Below the pieces are notes generated by a model. That model ran no database searches and was not told the DNA's origin. It was given only the letters and a program-made list of their open reading frames with translations. Shown one piece after another: positions 1 to 10,136 of a stretch of 64,000 bases of DNA (its first letter is position 1; every line of letters starts with the position of its first letter). Origin of the DNA: Lumbricus terrestris. Its lineage: Eukaryota > Annelida > Clitellata > Crassiclitellata > Lumbricidae. The position numbers and the translations under genes were made by a program. Location of the stretch: NCBI GenBank assembly GCA_949752735.1, contig OX457053.1, positions 29,210,732-29,274,731 of the forward strand, given 5' to 3'.

Positions 1-106
1 CCTGAGGCTGCCATGGATATGTTAGTGACTTCATTTCTCATCTGACTGCTAGGCATCTCCCTGGCCTTCTCTGCTGCCCACCGCCACAGTTTACGGTTAA
101 TGTACA

Positions 107-364
107 CAGTGGCGTAGCCAGGAATTTATGATGGGGTTTTGTTTTTTTTCCTGGCCGAATGCACTTTCTGACACCAACCCAACAGTATTGCAGTAAATAA
201 AAATGGAATAAAGTAACAATGGGAATAAAGTAAGAAAAGAAATTGTTACTACAAGCAATTGTTTATTTTTTTCTTATTTAAGTGAATAAATAGCTCTTAA
301 AAAAACTTTTTCCTAGGCCAATGGGGGGTTTTAACCCCCGAAGCCCACCTTGTCTACGCCACTG
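107..364 (+). mobile_element. hAT-like MITE, family A (CAGTGGCGTAGCC ends)
   Basis: A 258-bp non-coding element. It starts CAGTGGCGTAGCCAGG and ends TTGTCTACGCCACTG, so the termini are short inverted repeats of the CAGTGG/CCACTG type. It is flanked by a perfect 8-bp target duplication, aatgtaca, at 99-106 and 365-372. TIRs of this type with an 8-bp duplication fit the hAT superfamily. Relatives lie at 16,874, 58,903 and 61,383. Confidence 0.85.
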
Positions 365-372
365 AATGTACA

Positions 373-1750
373 CATTATGACTGGGTTGGCTAGGGGAGCA
401 GAAACCTAATTTCTGGTGTGGGTTTGAACCCATAGTCTCTTAATCAGCAAATCCAGCATACTAGCCATCGCACTAGCAGGCACCACGGTATCTGTCTTGA
501 ATTGCATTGTATTTTTTAACATCGACCTTCAGGTGTGTTCAATGCAATTCTTTCGTTAATTTATTCATTAGTTTGCATCACCAGTTCATCTTTTGCACTA
601 GTCACTGTCAGTATTGAAGCTGCTAATTAATAATACTACTAATTAGTAATAATACTGATTAATAATAATATTAATTAATAATAATGTTTAATGCTAATGC
701 TAATTATTAGTAATGCTAATTAATAATATTACTTATTAATACCAATTAATAATAATAGTACTGATTAATGATAATACTGATTGATAATAATAGTACTGAT
801 TAATGATAACACTGATTGATAATAATAGTGATTAATAATGATGATGATTTGTGATTTTCATTTGTGACATTTATTTTCTTTCTCTTGTCTGCTGCTTCTT
901 ACGTTACGTTTACAGCAATTATATATCAAGATCTGTTTTTCATAAATATCTCACGTTCAACTGTGTTTTGCTTCATTTAAGATGTACGAGTAGAGAAATT
1001 TGAAGGGTTCATTAGTATGCATTTGTACATTTTACTCATGAATGAAATCGTAATGCTCCTTTTTAAATGACTATGTTTCCAAGTCCAATCAAGTTTGTAC
1101 CATTATTGCTGTGTATTCTGCTGCACATTTTCCCTATAATTATGTTGTGTCATTTTTCAAAAGTTTGATTTAAATTAAATCTAGTTTAGTGTTTTTTGCA
1201 CTTTTATGCGCTCTTTTGCACATTTTCCGTCATTTGCCTATGTATTTATTTTGTCACGTACTCTGACTTTTACTAATTTCTGATCTGGCTTTGTGCGTAC
1301 TTCTGTGAAGTGAACTGTTTCCGAGCTGTGTTGATGCTACATTGATTACGAAGGGTTTTTTGCAGCACGTTTCGGGATTCTTTATTGCACTTGTGTTTTT
1401 TTTTTATATTTTGGTTATTGAATGGTAGTGCTGCACCTTTGACTGACTTTGCTTTACATCCATGTTTACGAGAGGATTTTGCAATTTGTAGCGTTGCTGC
1501 ACAAGGGCTTTTTAAAGGGATGATTAAAACTGCACAATCCTTCGTCTTTCCTTCTCGTACTCCATGGTAAATGACCTTTTTCTATTTTTATCTGCACAGA
1601 AATGCTTATACAACTGCAAAAATCCATTTAGAATTGCACATTTTGTGTATAACTGCATGCTATAAAACCCTTCACTGCACACTTGTCTGTGTTTGGATTA
1701 TTCTTAATGCCATTCATTCATTCGCTCTAGAATTAAAATGACTCGGTCTT
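373..1750. other. non-genic, AT-rich sequence
   Basis: No coding signal is supported here. About 600-845 is a simple-sequence stretch built from taatta/aataat/actgatta units. The rest is AT-rich unique or decayed sequence. A 61-codon open frame at 1,385-1,570 has no domain character. Confidence 0.6.
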
Positions 1751-1756
1751 GATCAT

Positions 1757-1940
1757 TTGCATGGGTTGGTCCTTCTCTTTGGAATGCGCTTTCTCCTTCT
1801 GTTCACTCTACACAAGTTCTGTCTGGCAGTCTCTCCTCTGCTTTGTCTCTTCTCAAGACCTGCTTCTTTTCGTGGGGCCTTGTGCACTGGGAGCGTCTCT
1901 GAATGGCTCACCCTATTAGAGGTGCTGCATAAATGTTTAA
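1757..1940 (+). mobile_element. LINE 3' tail relic (type 1)
   Basis: The translation contains a W-N-A-L start and an LLKTCFF-like end, which is the usual C-terminus of non-LTR retrotransposon ORF2 proteins (WNxLP...FKxxLKTxLF). It is followed by a 'gggagcgtctctgaatgg' tail and a 'gctgcataaatg' end like those at 15,045, 19,530, 49,318 and 63,291. It is 5' truncated and frame-decayed. Confidence 0.55.
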
Positions 1941-2667
1941 ATACAATACCATACTTTGAGGTCTATGAGTTACATCCCATGTTCCTGTTGCAGCCTAACT
2001 GTGACGAGGCTTCTTCTGTAATAAATTCCAAGTTTGTCACAGGTTTGTTTCACGTGAAGTGGCCAGCCATTGACCGTTGCTTGATGGCTTTTGCACTGTG
2101 ATAACGGTGCCGTTGAGGAATCTAATCGAAAACCCGATGACTTCTATAATGCTGTTCGTATCCGATTTGAAGCAGTGCTTGCTCTCTCTATCTGAGGGTA
2201 ATGTTCGGCTCTTGAAAATCCCTCTTTGGTTTTGTCCATGCTGCATCCGACAAGGTCTTCACGCCCGTGGAGAATGACTTCAGGAACTGTAGTTGGCAAT
2301 GCGTTGTGTCATTTTTACCTTTACACAAATGTCTGATGTTCCTGACATGAAAATCTTTTGTGTCGATTGCTTTGTTTACCTGAAAGCATCAGCTTTAAAA
2401 AAATCATGATTAAGACATTGCATGTATTTGATGTTTTCGATCCATCATGTGCCTCTTGTTAAATTTTTTTACAGTGATTTGATTCTGAAAAGCTGTTCAC
2501 TCGTCTACTTGATCTGGGTCAGGAGGACCTCTGAGTAGCGATCTTGATCGAGTGCTGTACAAATTCTGAATGGTTGTCTTTCTGTGTAGCTTTGTTATCA
2601 TGCAATCTATTTCCGCTGTATTAAGTCACCGGTTATAATTATAATGAGGTTATGTTATGTGACACCA
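1941..2667. other. intergenic, possible decayed coding fragment
   Basis: About 2,040-2,280 is less AT-rich than its surroundings and is open for about 66 codons on + and 69 on -. Neither translation is recognisable, and the + frame has a stop at 2,071-2,073. I see no intact gene. Confidence 0.4.
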
Positions 2668-3028
2668 CACACCGAAACCAGTATTAAGGTGATTTTGCAA
2701 CGTATTGAGTTTTTTAAGCATAATGTCAAAGGTCTTGTCTCAGACTTCAAAATGACACAGAAATTATTGCTCTAGCTTTATTCTAATCCAAGGTACAAGG
2801 CAAAAAGTGATCCAATTAAATTAATTAACTAACTTAATTAAAACAATACTATGCAAATCAAGAGCATTAAAATTGCTTTAAAACTTGTCTTTTTCAACTA
2901 AATAAAATAAATTAAATTTTTTAACATTTTTTAATTGAACTCTGTATTAAACCAAAAAACACACAAACGTACTATTTCCCTAAATATTTCTGATGTGTGA
3001 TTTCCGACTTGATACCGATTTCGGTGTG
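2668..3028. mobile_element. possible MITE (CACACCGAAA ends)
   Basis: The segment begins CACACCGAAAcC and ends with its inverse ...atTTCGGTGTG, followed by gaccacca where the left flank reads gacacca. The interior is AT-rich and non-coding. A degraded TIR element is the simplest reading. The target duplication is imperfect, so confidence is modest. Confidence 0.4.
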
Positions 3029-3084
3029 GACCACCACTTACAATGGTTTTTTAAATTTGGGAGTGCTCTGTAGCGAAGTTCCAG

Positions 3085-3480
3085 TGTTGGCATCGTATGC
3101 GATCATCTGTTTGGGCGGAGACTTGCGGGGGACGAAAACTAGCGGCCGAAGATTTTGAACGGACGAAATGGCTGAGTCGCCGACGACATTTTCCATCTTT
3201 TTGCCTTCTAAAATTTCTGATGACCTTTATTTAGTCATCCATCTCCGAAATGGCGATGAAAAACCCAACTTTTCTCAGCAAAAAGTTGATGACCTTTTTT
3301 TAGTCATTACCTCATTTGTTCGAAGATTTCTTCTATCTTCTGACGTGTTCTAAAGTTATAGCCTCACGGTGTGTTCCGTGAAGTATGTGCATGTCCAGCA
3401 CTTAACAATTGGGGGGGGGGGGAATGCATGGGCCGTCCCCCCACCACATCCATTGAGGGGCAATGCCCCCTGTCCCTCCC
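3085..3480. repeat. G-rich-ended repeat with gatgacc/agtcatc core
   Basis: Contains two copies of the motif aaaatttctgatgacctt followed by tttagtcat (about 3,210-3,310). A G11 run and C-rich segments lie at 3,411-3,480. The same core occurs in several other repeats of this window (24,110; 37,470; 56,950; 63,765). No convincing TIR pair was identified. A 61-codon open frame through it is a by-product of the repeat. Confidence 0.5.
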
Positions 3481-4808
3481 TAAGTCTCTGCCGATGATCA
3501 TCTGAGATGTGTGTTGAACTACGGACTAGGCAGACTTACTCCACAGCACATTCCATCTTTGGTCACAATGTTTATGTGTCTTCTCTTACTCAGCCTGTGA
3601 TTTTTGCACAAAGAAACAGTTTATATACGGTTTTAATGTGATCTCATAAATGGCTGGAACATTTACTCTGAAGTGATGATGATGATGATTTTATTATTTT
3701 TACTGTGCTTATTGTATTCATGTTATTCTTATAAAGTACGTATACATGAATATGATAAAGTTGTGATTAAATTATTACTATTATATGCTATATGCTTCTG
3801 CAAATGCTTAATGTATTTTTTTTGGTAACAAATATGGAAAATCCTGGGAGAAAGAATTTCCCAAATTTAGCTATTTATCTCAAATAGTATTATAGAGCTG
3901 TGCAATATACATTGCTCTAGGAATTTCATATTGTTTATATAAGTAACTACAAGGCATAAGAGATTTTAGTAAGTGCATCTACTGTAAACACTTCGATCTT
4001 AGATGTCCCACCAGAAGGTAGAGAACTCGATGTTTTGCATGCGCAGAATGAAACAGCATATCTTGTCACTGCATGGTTTGTTCAATTTTTCTGTTTACAG
4101 TTAAATTATTTACAGTACATCATGATCTTTTAGTCAATCGCAAACATTTGTTTCATATCAAAGATCTCTTATGTTGCTTGTCAGTGTCAATGATAGTGTC
4201 GTTAAATCTGCTATTTTGAAACCTGAACAAATTTTCTATGTATATTGACGGCTGCAATGCACTGTGTTCTTCACACATTCAGTATCAGCAGATACTAGGT
4301 GCAATCAACTAATATTTTGTGTTTTATAATTATGCTGAAAGATGGTCTCAGCATTTCGATGGTTATCATTGTAATTAGAAAGTTACACAGTACACTTCAA
4401 GTAAAAACTAATTGTGTGATGGCCTGTATGATGTCATAAAGATTGGAAATGACAAGTGGACAGTTACTAACCATAGGCCTACATATAAAGCCAACAGCTG
4501 CATAAAGCCAACAGCTGATTAAAGCCAATAGCTGTCTGCCTGACTTTCTAGATCTAGGTAACAGATGTGCAGTTGTTGACTTTATGCCCATGGCGAGTTA
4601 GCTGGTTCCCTTGATTTCACTTTTGTTAAATAATATTAATATTAAACAATATTTAGTTGTAAAGCCATAGCATCTGGTATCAATTTCGTAAGCTACACTA
4701 ATATCAGTTTATACAGACTCCGTTACTCTGTTCATTCTTATGTGCTCTGTGGTGTTTAAAGATGGGATTTAAAGTTTGCCTGAAAGTATGCTTAGAAGGG
4801 ACACTGTC

Positions 4809-5193
4809 ATGGGCGGAGTTTATAAGGGGATAAGGGGGAGGGGCTAAACCCCCCAGGAAGATCCAGATTCAGTTTTTACCATGTAAACGGTATCTTTTCC
4901 GGGCTTAGCTCCCAAGAAGGCGCAGACTCATAAATTTGTTCGGGGAAAATGGTTCTGTTCACGAAGGTGAAACTTCCGAATGAAAAAAAAGGTCATCAAC
5001 TTTTTTTTCTCAAAAATTTTATTTTTCGGCAAGATTCCAGCCCGAGGACCACAAAAAGGGTCATCAACTTTTTTGGCCCAAGGAAATATTTGTCGGTACC
5101 ACTCGTTCTGGACCGAGTCTCAGCCCCAACAAAACCCAAGTTCTTACCAAGTTCTTTTTAGCCCCTCCAATAACGGAAACCAAACTCGCCCAT
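4809..5193. mobile_element. MITE, family D (TGGGCGGAGTTT ends)
   Basis: Begins catGGGCGGAGTTTAT and ends AAACTCGCCCata, an imperfect inverted repeat. Inside are cccctccc/ggggagggg stretches, a 'ggtatcttttccgggctta' segment and two 'ggtcatcaacttttttt' motifs. A second copy is at 7,242-7,400. No clear target duplication is seen. Confidence 0.6.
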
Positions 5194-5916
5194 ATATTTA
5201 CACAAATTTATTTAATAATAATAATATATGTATGTATATATGGATTATAAATTTCATATCATTGATCTCTGTTACTAGATTTATATTTACGAATAATATG
5301 AACGGAATGAATAGCGTGAACGTTTCATTTTGATGTGTCTGGAGCACAGGTTGGTTGTGCAATGAAAGGCTATTCATTTTGTTTTTCATCTTTCACGAAC
5401 ATTGTCAGGCGTACAAGAGGAATTTTCTAAGCATCTAGATTATTGATATTTGAAATTTATGATAAATTTTGAATACATTCAAGTATTTCTTACCGTATAT
5501 TATTGTTTATTATTTGTCAATAATTTTGGAAGTATTTCTTTGCACATAATCGCTTTTTAAAATGTGATCAAGTATATAACTATGGAGTTTATATTTAAGT
5601 AATGGTTGCACACAGAAAATTTTCCTGTGTGACTGAAAACTTTTTGTTCACTTCTGTGGTGTGAAATAAAACTTTATTGAAACCTTGGGCGTTGTTTTAA
5701 TTGAGTGAAACAGGAAATGATATGAAGATATTTAACACATATTCTATGTGCATTTGATTTGTATTTGTATAGCAGCCGTCAAAGGAGTGGGAACTTTTGA
5801 AAAGCAAGGGTCAAGATCAAGACACATCCGAACGTTTCCCACTAAGGGGCCAAAGACCGACCTAAGTCCCCACATCAAGATTCATGGCAGGCTACTGGCG
5901 GTCTTGGATCATATAC
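5194..5916. other. intergenic AT-rich sequence
   Basis: AT-rich sequence without recognisable gene or repeat structure apart from short taataata and tatgtatata runs. No coding evidence. Confidence 0.5.
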
Positions 5917-6147
5917 GTGGGGCGCGGTGGTGTAGTGGTGGCCTCGTTGCCTTGAAGCAGGAAGGTTCGAGGTTCGAATCCACCTCAAACCGCGACGTAG
6001 GGACCTTTAGCAAGTCTTTCACTTGCAATTGCTCAGCGCTTCGGCGTGAAACTTCGATGCGGTGTCCGCTCTGCAATCGGGAGCGCCTCTGAGTAGGGAA
6101 CTTGAAGGGGCGCTATAACAAGTGCACATACAAACAAAACAAACAAA
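5917..6147 (+). mobile_element. tRNA-derived SINE, family 1
   Basis: A tRNA-like head carries an A-box-like 'tggtgtagtgg' and a B box 'ggttcgaatcc'. A conserved body follows (cctcaa..cgcc, agcgcttcggcgtgaaact, gagcgcctctgagtag) and the tail is ggggcgctataacaagtgcacatacaaa, then an aaac-rich end. Further copies lie at 7,501, 16,285, 19,031, 21,034, 32,030, 38,444, 48,316(-) and 62,046(-). Confidence 0.85.
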
Positions 6148-6864
6148 TATGCGTGCATGCATGTCTGCATTGTCTAAAACATTTAACTTTAATGGTGACT
6201 GCTCAACCTAGAAAAGATTCGATGCTTAAAATTGGGGGAAGCGTATGCCTTGGACCATGTGCGTATGGCAAATATTTTCTCCTTGGGTAAATAATGATAT
6301 TGGCTGTAATTAAATTATGGCGAAGTATCATATAGGCTTATGGCACCCCAAAAAGATATGGCCAGCGACAAGGGCTACATACATGATACTCAATTGATGA
6401 TTTTTGATTTTTTTCTTATATGAATGTTTCCAGTGTTGGCACATTATTCATAGGGTTGGAATGATTTCCACGCTACGGGTAGAGCAATAGAGAAGCCTTA
6501 CAATGTAACACGACTCAAATCTCCAACATTTATCAGCGTCACACAAAAGCCACATCAGTGAGACCTCTATAGTATGGCCCGTTATAGCCAGATCGTTTTG
6601 TTCATTCCGATGTCATGTCTTGAATGAATGAATGAATGAATGTCAGAATCTGGGGAGGCCAAGAAGAGCTGCATGGTGTTATGCTGGAAATGTGGTAGAA
6701 AACCAATGGATTTGTAGTTGATATCAGATTCTGTCTCTGTCAATCCTACATGAAAAACCAAATAATTACATCAAACTAAATGTTTAAGGATTCCTTGTTA
6801 CTATCAACTGCAAGTCTATAACTATAACATAATTTATTAGATCTCAAGAACTCTACATAATAAT

Positions 6865-6919
6865 AAACAGCTTTTTTTTCGACAATAATTATTATTGTCG
6901 AAAACCAAAAAAGCTGTTT
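6865..6919. promoter_or_regulatory. 55-bp palindrome upstream of MRPL43
   Basis: Outer arms AAACAGCTTTTTT (6,865-6,877) and AAAAAAGCTGTTT (6,907-6,919) enclose a perfect 14-bp inverted repeat TTTTCGACAATAAT/ATTATTGTCGAAAA (6,876-6,889 and 6,891-6,904) centred on 6,890. It ends 76 bp before the MRPL43 start codon, so it falls in the likely promoter or 5' UTR. Its role is unknown. It could be a minimal MITE or a hairpin-forming regulatory element. Confidence 0.6.
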
Positions 6920-6995
6920 CTCCCGTTCAAGAAAATCCACACTAAAGACCTCGAACAAGATTCAATGTCAGTCAGCGTGTTTTGTGGAGAATAAA

Positions 6996-9522
6996 ATGTC
7001 GCACAGATCTATTCCGAGCGGCTTCGTTAAGAGCGTTCTTCATAATGGCGTTGGAAGATTCGTCTGCCAGTTGCAAAGGCTAACCCTAAAATTCTGCAAA
7101 TCGCATGCAGATAGCAGAGGAGTGAGGTAGTTGAATGCGGTGATACTTTAATAGCGCTCGTGATATAGCTAGTGCCCTGCGCTTCGCTTTCGCAGTGGCG
7201 TTTTAAAAGTTTGTAGCTTACGAGTATGAAACATAGCATGGCCTGGGCGGAGTTTATCAGTGGCTAGGGGTGGTTAAGCCCCCCCCCCCCAAGATGACCC
7301 AGATTTATTTTTTTTACCGTGTAAATGGTATCTTTTCCTGGGCTTAGCTCCCCCAAGAAGGCTTTAGCCCCTCCAAGAACGGAAACCAAACTCCGCCCAC
7401 GTCGCTTGGTCTTATACTAGGATTTGTTGCAACTGTCAATATGGATATAAGTGAACAGCCTTTGTTTTGGATTTGACGATTCTTACAATTATTGACCTTT
7501 GTGGGTCGCGGTGGTGTAGTGGGTATGTTCGTCGCCTTGCAGCCGAAGGGTTGCAGGTTCGAATCCACCTCAAGTCGCCCGGGGTCCTTCACTCGCAATT
7601 CCTCGGTGCTTCGGCGTAAAACTCCGACGCAGTGTCTGGGCTGTAGTCGGGAGCGCCTCTGAGTAGATAGCTTGAAGGGGCGCTATAACAAGTGCACATA
7701 CAAACTATGCATATGCAAAGAGGCAGGGCCCGTGAATTGATATGAAACGAGCAGGAATTATGCTGGCTGTTACTGATAATGTTGAACTAACTATTGCAGC
7801 ATTATTTGTGACATTCAGAATAACCGACTATGACAATTATACCACCCTGGCTTGAAGTTAATTTTCAGTGTTTTGTACTGCAACTTAGCTGTTTAAATTA
7901 GATTTGCCATTAAATTTCATGTTTTAACTTGACCCGGACCACCTAACTCAACCCGGACCACCTTTGGACTACTCTTATAGACAACCCTTTTGACTCAACG
8001 GAGCGCTCGTGAATGAGCTGGTGCCCCGCGCTTGGCTTTGGTGTCACTTTAGAAATTTGGAGATTACGATTACAATGTGGATACTTTTCTTAATTTTTTT
8101 ATAGAGACTTCATAGAGAACAATTTGCTGGAATTTACTCGAAACAATCCTGGCGTCGTGGTCTACCTTCAGCCAAGACGTCATCACTCGCCTTATATTCT
8201 TGCAGAATACTGTAAGCATTTGAATTGCTACATGAAGTTTTATGCCTATATACAACATTTGGGAAATGCACAGTGCACCTAGAATCCATTGTTGTAGCTC
8301 TATATGTACATAATATATTACATCATAAGCATGACTTTATTTATTAATGACTTTCAAAAATTCAAACGATGTTACATTGTTCTGAAACTGTAGTTACTTC
8401 TGATGCCATATTATAAGTTGTTGTGCAGTATCATGCTAATAGTATTGCTTTGATATCATCATCATCTTTGATGTGCTCCTCTATTGAGCATTGCCATTTA
8501 CATAATGCTTAGCCAGTCTTCTTGATTCTGACCTCTGCTCCAGGTTGTATGCTACCCAAAGTTCAGTGGATTCAGTTCAGCAGCTTCAGCTTTCCGATGT
8601 TTTTTATGCATGTGTGACAAGGGCACCCAGCAGGTCTTTCTCCAGCCTTTGGAGAGTCCGAAATCATTGTTCGCAATTGTCCTGGTCATCTTTGCGGCAA
8701 GTAGTCCGTCTTCAAGCTTCAAGAGTCGTCTCGATTAGAGCTGGGATATGCATCGCGTACCAGTACACTTTCACCGTGGTGACATGTGCACCTTCTGTGT
8801 TGGGACTTGGTAGTCTGTGAGACATCAATGCTTGAAGGCATCAAGCACAATGTCGCCATAGCTACCACTACAGGACAGAATTTCGAGGTTGTGTGATGCA
8901 AAGAGTATCATGAACTGGAGGAAGTAAATATTGGAGGACATGCCCAGTGTTGGACAAAACAGTGGAAAATAGAGCACGGTTGGTTTTGACGCACAACTCT
9001 TCGAAAGCCGGGAAGTTGGAGGGCAAGAAGCCAAGCTTTATAATTATATGAATTGTGACCTAGTGTTGCCACGTGAGGAACACAGTTTTAGATTTTTCGT
9101 AAACATTGTTTACAATTGCGATAACTTAAGACGAGTGTATTTACTTTTTTGTTATTTCTGAAATTTTAGTAAATGGGAACTCGGTGCACATGAACGCGGC
9201 TAACAAACCGAATGAGGAACTGTGCCAATGGGTTGGTCATCTGCGCACACGTTCGGGTGAGGAGATTGTGCGACTCCGGAAGATGTGGCACACCGACACG
9301 CCAAGCATTCAGGGCATCTGGACGCCGTTCACGAACAAAGACTCGGACCTTAACGTCACGGAATTCCCCGACCGCGAAAATTTCCACTTTCAAGCGAGCG
9401 AAGAAAGTGCCTCGGAGAAACTGATGAAGATGGCCGAGAGACTGAGACTGTCGACGAGTCCGAGCAAGTCGTCGTTTAGTGGCGAAAGGAATGTCGTTGA
9501 AGTCGCAGCCGAGGAAAAATAA
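6996..9522 (+). CDS. MRPL43: mitochondrial ribosomal protein L43 (three coding exons)
   Basis: Coding exons are 6,996-7,126, 8,105-8,211 and 9,170-9,522, with GT/AG introns and frame kept (131+107+353 nt; 196 aa). The family is a nuclear-encoded protein of the mitochondrial 39S large subunit with an L51/S25/CI-B8 thioredoxin-like fold. Visible signatures are SVLHNGVGRFVCQLQRL (about residues 13-29), RNNPGVVVYLQPRRH in exon 2, AEYLNGNSVHMN across the second junction, and VRLRKMWHTDTPSIQG followed by WTPFTNK in exon 3, all close to animal MRPL43. Human MRPL43 is about 159 aa; the extra length here is a polar C-terminal tail. The start ATG is preceded by a 9-codon uORF (6,965-6,994). A LINE tail abuts the exon 2 acceptor. 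A TGGGCGG MITE and a SINE lie in intron 1. A poly(A) signal lies at 10,131. I assembled the exons by homology reasoning; they are not transcript-verified. Confidence 0.93.
7242..7400. mobile_element. MITE, family D (second copy)
   Basis: A shorter relative of the 4,809 element. It starts TGGGCGGAGTTTATC and ends AAACTCCGCCCA, with a C-run and 'ggtatcttttcctgggctta' inside. It lies in MRPL43 intron 1. No clear target duplication. Confidence 0.65.
7501..7706 (+). mobile_element. tRNA-derived SINE, family 1
   Basis: Head gtgggtcgcggtggtgtagt, B box ggttcgaatcc and tail ggggcgctataacaagtgca. It lies in MRPL43 intron 1. A short internal deletion follows the B-box region (cgcccggggtcc) relative to other copies. 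Confidence 0.85.
7925..8085 (+). mobile_element. LINE/SINE 3' tail, type 2 (agcgctcgtgaat...)
   Basis: Contains acccggaccacc, acaaccctt, agcgctcgtgaatgagctgg, tgccccgcgcttggctttgg and ends in gattacgattac. The same segment recurs at about 43,440-43,640 and 50,770-50,865, so it is a dispersed retroelement tail. Here it stops about 20 bp before the acceptor of MRPL43 exon 2. Confidence 0.65.
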
Positions 9523-9700
9523 TGGACTTGTTTCTGATAACTGTGAACAAGAGCCGTGTGTGTGTAAGGAGTTGTGGAAGTTTTGTCGAATTTTGTTAGT
9601 CATTGAAAATGATAATTTAATTCAATTTGAGGATTTCTGTGTAGTATTTCATGCCTACCGTTTTTTCCATGTCTTTGCAGATTCCTTTAGGCTTCCTAAC

Positions 9701-9989
9701 CAAGGCCGTAGCTAGGGGGGTGTTTTGGTTGTTTGAACATCCCCCGAAATGGAAAATGTAAAAATTAATATAATGCATTTTCTAGCACATGATGTAAAAA
9801 TCATAAAATAAAACCATGAAAACACCCCACAAAATGGAAAATGTAAAAAAATAATTGAATGCATTCACTAGCACATAATGAAAAAACATGTAATTAGGCG
9901 AGAAAATGGAGCGTCTAAAAAAGGTCATCAGTTTTTTCGGACGGAAACTGGAGGAAACCCCACGAAATCAAATCCTGGCTACGGCCTTG
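9701..9989. mobile_element. hAT-like MITE, family C (CAAGGCCGTAGC ends)
   Basis: A 289-bp element with TIRs CAAGGCCGTAGCTAGG and CTGGCTACGGCCTTG. A perfect 8-bp target duplication, ttcctaac, flanks it (9,693-9,700 and 9,990-9,997). It lies between the MRPL43 stop and the poly(A) signal at 10,131, so it is probably in the 3' UTR. It contains its own aataaa sequences. A second copy is at 13,885. Confidence 0.9.
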
Positions 9990-10130
9990 TTCCTAACAGT
10001 GACTTGACTTGGAATTGCGCAGGAAGACTACATTCGCTTAGCAGGGGATCACTGAAACATTGTCAAAGTGGTCCTCTTGAAGCTCTTTACTGTGGTTCAA
10101 TAATTATTTAAAAGAGTGAAATCACAGCAG

Positions 10131-10136
10131 AATAAA
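10131..10136 (+). terminator. candidate poly(A) signal for MRPL43
   Basis: AATAAA about 610 bp after the MRPL43 stop and outside the MITE. It is the first such signal downstream that is not inside a repeat. No transcript evidence is available. Confidence 0.4.

Noticed and set aside
2037..2277. Possible exon or pseudogene on either strand
   Set aside because: Both strands are open for 66-69 codons but neither gives a recognisable protein, and no consistent splice partners were found.
5917..6010. tRNA gene
   Set aside because: The A- and B-box-like sequences belong to a SINE present in at least nine copies with a conserved non-tRNA body. No intact cloverleaf or mature tRNA end is evident.
9166..9603. 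145-codon minus-strand ORF
   Set aside because: Antisense of MRPL43 exon 3, whose + strand frame matches MRPL43 and keeps phase with the two upstream exons.
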